Assembly: GCA_002343845.1 (NCBI GenBank)
Contig: DDSQ01000125.1
Span: 56,908 to 108,790 of the forward strand
DNA: 51,883 nt
Direction of reading: 5' to 3'
Source: Planctomycetes bacterium UBA2386
Lineage (GTDB): Bacteria > Planctomycetota > UBA1135 > UBA2386
In this document: positions 47,115 to 51,883 of the stretch, one piece after another
Layout: each line of letters begins with the position of its first letter
Position numbering within the stretch: the stretch's first letter is position 1
Made by a program: the position numbers and the translations under genes
The notes under the pieces: generated by a model
Told to the model about the DNA's origin: nothing
The model's input: the letters and a program-made list of their open reading frames with translations, nothing else
The model's database searches: none

Positions 47115-48668
47115 ATGACCGATCGCCACTTCCTGCCCATCGGGCTGCCGCGCGACGCCAGCAGCACCAACAGCGTCGAAGAGCGTGTCGGCCTGCACCT
47201 GCTGGAGGCGCTCGACTCACTCGACGTGCTCTACAAGTCGGCCGCCTACTTCGCCGCCGCCGAGGACGAAGGCGAGCTGGCGCGGTTCACGCTGACGCAG
47301 TGCCTCGACGCGGTGCGCTGCGAGGTCGGCGCGATCTTCCTCGTCGACGACGACGGACTGCACCTGGCCGCCGAGCACGGGGGCTGCGCCGAGCGCATTC
47401 GCAGCGAAGAACTCGCCACGGCCGCCGTGATCGCCGGTCCCGGACTGTGGAACCTCGGCGACGCCTCGGCGCTGCTGGTCGCGGGCAGCGCCCCCGCCAA
47501 CGCGTTGACCACGCCGATCCACGTCGGCTCGCGGCTGGCCGGCATGGCGGTGGCGTTGGCCCCGCCGGAGGCGCCGTTCAGCACCGCCGACGCCAAGCTG
47601 ATCGGCGCGGTGGCCTCGCAGGCGGCGATCGCCCTCGGTCGCGCCCGGCACCTGGCCCAGATCGAGATCGAACGCCAGAAGCTGCAGCTGGTCGTGCAGA
47701 ACCACCACGATGGCATCGCCGTGCTCGACCAGCACGGCGACACGCGGCTGGCGAATCCGATCGCCCGCGAATTGCTGGGCGACGACGTGCTGACGGCCTT
47801 GCAGGCCATCGACCCCACCCTCACCACCCAGTCCCTGCACGCCGACGCGGCGGAACGTGAGCTCACGGTCGGCGACGGCACCAACGCCCGCACGCTGCTG
47901 CTGAAGACCCGCCCGCTGGGGACCGGCGCCAAGGCCTCCGGCGACGTCGTCGTGACCGTGCGCGACCTGACGCGGGCCAAGCGCGAGGAACGGCTGCAGC
48001 GCAACTTCGTCTCGTTGCTCTCCCACAAGCTGCGCACGCCGCTGACGGCGCTCGGCTGCGCGATGCACATCATCGAAGGCTCCCCCGTCGACGACCACCC
48101 GGCGCTGCTCGCGGACATGTCGACTCGCGTGGCCGAACTCGGAGCCCTCGTGGAACGCCTGTTCCAGTTCACCGAGGTGATCGAGGGGTCGTTGGCGCAG
48201 CGCGACAGCAGCGATCTCGCCGCGATCGGCAGCGAACTCGCCGCCGGCCTCGCCTCGTCGCCCCGGCCGCCCGAACTCGTACTCGACCTCGCCGCCGACA
48301 GCCTCGTGGTGCCGCTGCCGCCCACGCGGTTGCGCCTCGCGCTGCAGAACCTGGTCGACAACGCGATCAAGTTCAGCCCGGAGCCCCGGCCGTGGGTGCG
48401 CATCGCGTCGCGCCGCGTCGGCAACGACATCGAGATCGCGGTCGAGGACCGCGGCCCCGGCATCCGGCCGAGCGACCAGGCGGCGATCCTCGCCGCGTTC
48501 CACCAGGTCGACGAGGACTTCACGGGATCGGTGCCCGGGGCGGGCGTCGGCATCGCGATCGTGCGCGAGATCGTGCGCTGCGTCGGCGGCACGCTGCGGC
48601 TGCACACCGCATCGCCCCACGGCTGCGTGTTCACCCTGACGGTGCCGAGTTCGCCAGGGGGACCGTGA
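47115..48668 (+). CDS. Soluble GAF-PAS histidine kinase
   Basis: The 517-residue kinase has no membrane helix. A GAF domain (about 40-175) is followed by a PAS-like segment (190-285, NHHDGIAVLDQHGDTRLANP), a HisKA domain with His304 in LLSHKLRTPLTAL and an HATPase domain: NLVDNAIKFSPE, EDRGPGIRPSD and GAGVGIAIVREIV. Lys replaces the usual Glu right after the histidine. GGAGG upstream of TGACCATG supports the start. It lies between the platform protein gene and two pseudopilin genes, so it belongs to the same operon. Its receiver may be the single-domain regulator. Confidence 0.9.
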   Translation: MTDRHFLPIGLPRDASSTNSVEERVGLHLLEALDSLDVLYKSAAYFAAAEDEGELARFTLTQCLDAVRCEVGAIFLVDDDGLHLAAEHGGCAERIRSEELATAAVIAGPGLWNLGDASALLVAGSAPANALTTPIHVGSRLAGMAVALAPPEAPFSTADAKLIGAVASQAAIALGRARHLAQIEIERQKLQLVVQNHHDGIAVLDQHGDTRLANPIARELLGDDVLTALQAIDPTLTTQSLHADAAERELTVGDGTNARTLLLKTRPLGTGAKASGDVVVTVRDLTRAKREERLQRNFVSLLSHKLRTPLTALGCAMHIIEGSPVDDHPALLADMSTRVAELGALVERLFQFTEVIEGSLAQRDSSDLAAIGSELAAGLASSPRPPELVLDLAADSLVVPLPPTRLRLALQNLVDNAIKFSPEPRPWVRIASRRVGNDIEIAVEDRGPGIRPSDQAAILAAFHQVDEDFTGSVPGAGVGIAIVREIVRCVGGTLRLHTASPHGCVFTLTVPSSPGGP

Positions 48669-49135
48669 ACGCGCGAGGCTTCACCTACCTGGAAGTGCTG
48701 CTGGCAGTGGTCGTGCTGGCGATGGGCACCATCGGGGCCAGCCAGGCGGTGTTGTCGCTGCAGCAACAGGACGAACGCGTGCTGCCGGAACTGCTCGCGC
48801 AGCAGTTGCTCGACGACGCCGTCGCCTACGTGCGCACGCTGCCGCGCCAGGACACCGTCAGCCCGGTGTTCGGCCGCGAGGGTGGTGAAGGGACGGGCAC
48901 CGTCGACGACGTCGACGACCTCGAGAAGGACGTCGAGAAGGGCCCGACCGATCTCGCCGGCACGGTGTGGAGCAAGGACTGGTCGCGCGTGTGGGCCGTG
49001 CGTTCGGTGTCCCCCAACGCCGTGGCCACTACCGCTCCGGCGGGTTCGACGCCGCTGGTCGAAGTGCAGATCGTGATCGAGTACCTCGGCGCCGAACTGG
49101 CCCGCACCGTCCTGCTGCTCGCGAGGACGCCGTGA
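48665..49135 (+). CDS. GspI/PilV-like minor pseudopilin
   Basis: The 156-residue product starts MNARG, then FTYLEVLLAVVVLAMGTIGA, a prepilin signature with Glu at +5. The helix continues into SQAVLSLQQQDERVLPELLA. An acidic loop (DDVDDLEKDVEKGP) and a C-terminal strand EVQIVIEYLGAELARTV follow. GspI and GspJ next to each other usually form the fibre tip with GspK; the divergent PilX/GspK-like protein could complete it. GTGA overlaps the kinase stop. Confidence 0.86.
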   Translation: MNARGFTYLEVLLAVVVLAMGTIGASQAVLSLQQQDERVLPELLAQQLLDDAVAYVRTLPRQDTVSPVFGREGGEGTGTVDDVDDLEKDVEKGPTDLAGTVWSKDWSRVWAVRSVSPNAVATTAPAGSTPLVEVQIVIEYLGAELARTVLLLARTP

Positions 49136-49719
49136 TGCGCGCGGACGGCTTCACGCTGCTCGAGCTGCTGCTCGCCGCCACGCTGACCACCACGGTGATG
49201 GCCTCGGCGTTCGCCGCTGCCGATCTGTTCGCCCGGACCGACCGGATCGTGATCGAGAACGACGAGCGCGGCATCGACTGCGTGCGCGCCTTGCGGTTCC
49301 TGCGCGAAGACGTGCAGCACGCCGCGAGCCTCACGATCACCGTCGACCAGGTGCAGATCGTGCGTTGCGACGGCAAGCACGTGACCTGGGTGGCGGTGGC
49401 GACCAGCGCCGAACTGCACCGGGTCGACGGTGCTTCCGCGCTCGCCGTCGCGACCAAGGTCGCCGCCATCGTCGCCGCCGGGCCGCGCAAGTTCGCACGC
49501 GACGGTCGTGGCCACCTGCCGGACACCGCCTGGAGCGACACCGCCGTACTGCAGGGGTCGTTCACGTTCGCGGCCACGCCGTTTCGCAGCGTGTACAACG
49601 GCGCCGTGGTCGGCGTGCACTTCGCCATCTCCTGGACCGAAGGCGGCGTCCTGCAGCAGCGCACCACGACCTCCTGCTCCTTCAGCCTGGCCGAAGCCAA
49701 CGCCAAGCCGCCGATGTGA
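49135..49719 (+). CDS. GspJ/PilW-like minor pseudopilin
   Basis: The 194-residue product starts MRADG, then FTLLELLLAATLTTTVMASA, the prepilin signature with Glu at +5. LRFLREDVQHAASLTI then a beta-rich domain are as in GspJ. It is the last gene of the operon; the stop lies 5 nt from the stop of the convergent membrane-protein gene. The start overlaps the previous stop (TGATG). Confidence 0.86.
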   Translation: MRADGFTLLELLLAATLTTTVMASAFAAADLFARTDRIVIENDERGIDCVRALRFLREDVQHAASLTITVDQVQIVRCDGKHVTWVAVATSAELHRVDGASALAVATKVAAIVAAGPRKFARDGRGHLPDTAWSDTAVLQGSFTFAATPFRSVYNGAVVGVHFAISWTEGGVLQQRTTTSCSFSLAEANAKPPM

Positions 49720-49724
49720 CGCGC

Positions 49725-50546
49725 TCAGGGCAGCCGGACGCGTTGCGCCTCCGCCGTCGTGCCGCGTCGCCGCAGCGCGTCCACCAGCGCCTCGAGCGCC
49801 GGGCCGGCGAGCGCCCGCGTCGTGAACCACGCGCGCACTTCGGACTCGATTGCCGCGAGCCACGCGGCGTCGGCGGTCGGCGGCCCGCGCACGATCAGCA
49901 CGTAGCCGTCCCCCGACCCGAACTGCAGCCGATCGAACGGCGGCGGCGGCAGCACCACGTCGCTCGCGGCGGGCAACTCGGCCGGCGGCCAGGCGCGGAA
50001 ACTCGGGCTCGCCGCGAGTGCGGGTGCCAGCGGGTGCACCCGATCGATCCGGGTGCCCGCCGGATCCGCTTCGCACAGGAACACTGCCGGCGACCACGCC
50101 ACCGGCGAGCGCAAGCGCAGCCGGAACGCGACGGCGTCGCCGCCGCGGCTGGCGACGCGCGTCACTTCACTCGGCGCCCATTCGATGCCGTCACCACGCG
50201 ACCACAGCCAGAGAACGAGCAGCGCTGCCGCCGCGAGCGAGACCAGGATCGGCACCGCCCGGTGCAACGAGAACCGCCGGCGGCGCAGGCCGGCCAGCAC
50301 CGCTTCGGCACTCGCCGCGCCTTCGGCACTGGCGCGGCCGCGCCCCGCCAGCACGTTGCAGGCGATGCCGAACTCGAGCATCGCGCGGCCGTCCTGCGCC
50401 ATGCGGGCGTGCGCCGCCTTCGCTGCCGGCGAGGCCGGGTCGAGGGCCGCGGCCTCCCACACCCAGGCGAGGTCGTCGTCCACGGAACGCGGCAGCTGCC
50501 GCGCGGCGCGCAGCAGACGCGCGACGTCGTCGTCGGGCTCAGCCAT
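49725..50546 (-). CDS. Single-pass membrane protein, candidate anti-sigma factor
   Basis: The 273-residue product has a cytosolic helical N-terminus (1-97: VARLLRAARQLPRSVDDDLA, then LRRRRFSLHRAV), one membrane helix (about 98-117) and a periplasmic domain of about 150 residues with strands such as DAVAFRLRLRSPVAWSPAVF. It overlaps the upstream sigma gene by 8 nt, which is typical of anti-sigma genes. No zinc-binding HxxxCxxC motif of ZAS anti-sigma factors is present, so the call rests on topology and context. Confidence 0.68.
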   Translation of the reverse strand: MAEPDDDVARLLRAARQLPRSVDDDLAWVWEAAALDPASPAAKAAHARMAQDGRAMLEFGIACNVLAGRGRASAEGAASAEAVLAGLRRRRFSLHRAVPILVSLAAAALLVLWLWSRGDGIEWAPSEVTRVASRGGDAVAFRLRLRSPVAWSPAVFLCEADPAGTRIDRVHPLAPALAASPSFRAWPPAELPAASDVVLPPPPFDRLQFGSGDGYVLIVRGPPTADAAWLAAIESEVRAWFTTRALAGPALEALVDALRRRGTTAEAQRVRLP

Positions 50547-51216
50547 GTTCGAGTCCCCCCTGCAACTCCATGCACGCGCGCAGTTGCTGCAACCCGCGCT
50601 GGAACCGCTTGTGCACGTTCTCGACGGTGGCGCCGAGCACTGCCGCGAGGCTGCGCAACGGCCGCGCTTCGTCCTGGAAGAAGTGCATCGTCACCACGGT
50701 GCGGTAGATCTCGGGCAGGCGCAGCAGGCACCGTTGCATGCGCGCGACCAGCCCGGGATCCGGACCAGCCGCCTCGGCCTGCCACTGCAGAACGGCCTGC
50801 CGCGCGGTGGCGTCCGACTCCCCGCCGTCCACGTCCTCGTCGTCGCGTTCGTCGAGACTCTGGAACGTGCGCCGGCTGGCGCGGATCTGCTCGCGCAGGA
50901 AGTTGCCGATGGTGGCGAACAAGAACGCGAAGAACCGGCCCTCGCCCTGGAAGGCGCGGAAGCTGCGCGTGAACGCCGTGTAGAAGTAGGTCTTCGCCTC
51001 GTCGACGAGGGCCGGGAACGCGCTGGCGACGACGCGCTGGCCCTGCTTCCACGCCGCAGTCCGCACCGCGCGCACGAACACGTCGTGCTGTTCGTCGAGG
51101 AAGCGCCGCCAGGCACCCTCGTCGCCGGCCGCCAGGGCCCGGGCGAGCGCGTCGTCGACCGCGGCAGCGAGGCTGCCGTCTGGCTCGTCGGCGGGAGTGG
51201 TGGCGGCGGGAGTCAT
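50539..51216 (-). CDS. ECF-type RNA polymerase sigma factor
   Basis: The 225-residue protein has the two-domain ECF layout. Region 2 includes YFYTAFTRSFRAFQGEGRFF and AFLFATIGNFLREQIRASRR. A linker rich in D and E follows (LDERDDEDVDGGESD). Region 4 includes RLPEIYRTVVTMHFFQDEAR and the helix-turn-helix SLAAVLGATVENVHKRFQRG. The N-terminal 35 residues are extra. The gene lies 98 nt after the CHAT gene on the same strand and overlaps the membrane protein gene. Confidence 0.9.
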   Translation of the reverse strand: MTPAATTPADEPDGSLAAAVDDALARALAAGDEGAWRRFLDEQHDVFVRAVRTAAWKQGQRVVASAFPALVDEAKTYFYTAFTRSFRAFQGEGRFFAFLFATIGNFLREQIRASRRTFQSLDERDDEDVDGGESDATARQAVLQWQAEAAGPDPGLVARMQRCLLRLPEIYRTVVTMHFFQDEARPLRSLAAVLGATVENVHKRFQRGLQQLRACMELQGGLEHG

Positions 51217-51314
51217 GGCGGTCGTGTTGCGGAAGGATGCACCGACGGGCGCACGACTGGACAACGAAACGTCGGCAATCGCCCCGGGCCGTGCGTTCTC
51301 GTCGCGCGCGACCG

Positions 51315-51883
51315 TCAGCGCCCCAGCACCGTCCACCCCGCCCAGTCGCGGAACTCGGCACCACGTTCCCGCGCCGCCATGCGGGCATCCCACAGGGCGA
51401 CGGACACGTCGCGCGTCGCGGCCGGCTGCTGCAGCAGGCGCCGGTAGAAGTCGGTCATCAGCGCGCTGGTCGCCTCGTCGCCGACTCGCCACGACGAAGC
51501 GACCACGCAGCGCGCCCCCGCGGCGCGCAACGCGGCGCGCAGGCTGGCGAGACCGCGGCCGCGCACCAGCGCGCCGAGCGAGCCCTCGCACGCCGACAGC
51601 ACGACCAGTTCGCAGCCCGACAGGTCGAGCGCCGCGAGTTCCTCGCCGGTGACGATGCCCGGGTGCCGCCCGGCCGCGTCGGCCGGATCGTTGGCCCCCG
51701 ACAGGGCGAGCCCGCACAGCACCTGCGGCGCGATGCGCGGCGCCAGCGCGTCGCCTGCGCCCGACCGCGCCAGTTCGGCGGCGAAGTAGCCGTGGGTCGC
51801 CAGATGTACGAACGTGCTCGCGCGCAACTCGGCGACCACGCGTTGCTTGTTGGCGTCCGCGCCGCCGAGGCTCGCCATCGTCA
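51315..51883 (-). CDS. CHAT-domain peptidase, N-terminal part beyond the right edge
   Basis: The visible 188 residues are the C-terminal half of a CHAT domain, a caspase/separase-clan cysteine peptidase. The histidine motif is TFVHLATHGYFA and the cysteine motif is CELVVLSACEGSLG; both catalytic residues are present. Blocks such as LALSGAND, GIVTGEELAALDLSGCELVV and VVASSWRVGDEATSALMTDF are typical. The N-terminus, usually TPR repeats, is off the edge. The stop lies 98 nt before the sigma gene start on the same strand, suggesting one operon. Confidence 0.92.
   Translation of the reverse strand, partial: TMASLGGADANKQRVVAELRASTFVHLATHGYFAAELARSGAGDALAPRIAPQVLCGLALSGANDPADAAGRHPGIVTGEELAALDLSGCELVVLSACEGSLGALVRGRGLASLRAALRAAGARCVVASSWRVGDEATSALMTDFYRRLLQQPAATRDVSVALWDARMAARERGAEFRDWAGWTVLGR

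Noticed and set aside
49725..51883. Possible type III-E CRISPR accessory set because of CHAT plus sigma factor
   Set aside because: No CRISPR repeats, gRAMP or other cas genes are visible, so only the analogy is kept, as a finding.

Overview
The window is about 70% G+C, densely coded on both strands, and comes from a diderm bacterium: it holds lipoproteins, an OmpA-like protein, a LolCDE-type exporter, a secretin and a periplasmic S46 peptidase. The gene mix (a flotillin-like FloA beside a long NfeD, an alternative sigma factor beside a CHAT peptidase, an OmpA-like and formylglycine-enzyme-like lipoprotein pair, type IV pilus/type II secretion parts of odd architecture, frequent GTG and TTG starts) fits a high-GC member of the Planctomycetota best. 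That placement is an inference; other high-GC diderm phyla remain possible. No rRNA, tRNA, CRISPR array, insertion sequence or phage gene was seen, so this looks like chromosome backbone.

Left part (1-13,000), mostly minus strand. A dnaG-rpoD operon (rpoD runs off the left edge) lies behind a good extended -10 promoter and an untranslated leader of about 330 nt. Next come an OmpA-like lipoprotein, an FGE-fold lipoprotein and rsmA with overlapping ends; a membrane-anchored excisionase-like protein; a small exported protein; an alpha/beta hydrolase with a MiaE-like hydroxylase; a glyoxalase II-like hydrolase (plus strand); a site-2-type protease; and a secreted esterase followed by an Fpg/Nei glycosylase.

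Middle (13,000-34,300). Here are inorganic pyrophosphatase overlapping tail to tail with an MMPL transporter, trmB with a Rieske protein, and lysS coupled to a permease-ATPase-permease set of LolCDE type. A small lipoprotein and an M28 peptidase follow. On the minus strand are an SGNH hydrolase and a run made of a secreted thioredoxin-like/alpha-toroid protein, NfeD, FloA and a FloA-neighbour membrane protein. A secreted S46 dipeptidyl-peptidase, apparently of the acidic-residue-specific (DPP11) kind, closes the region.

Right part (34,277-49,719) is the standout locus. A plus-strand operon of 16 genes encodes pseudopilins, PilM/N/O/P-like inner-membrane parts, a secretin, a TPR lipoprotein, an assembly ATPase and a platform protein. 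Placed inside it are a histidine kinase, a single-domain response regulator, a STAS protein and a second GAF-containing kinase. Most junctions are 4-nt stop/start overlaps. A PilX/GspK-like protein is divergent at its head. No prepilin peptidase and no PilT-type retraction ATPase are visible.

The right edge (49,725-51,883) is a minus-strand set: CHAT peptidase (cut by the edge), sigma factor, then a single-pass membrane protein overlapping the sigma gene. This suggests a protease/sigma/membrane-regulator relay. Across the window several first genes have a -10-like hexamer only 6-9 nt before the start codon and no Shine-Dalgarno sequence, so leaderless mRNAs are likely, and several start codons here were chosen on that basis.
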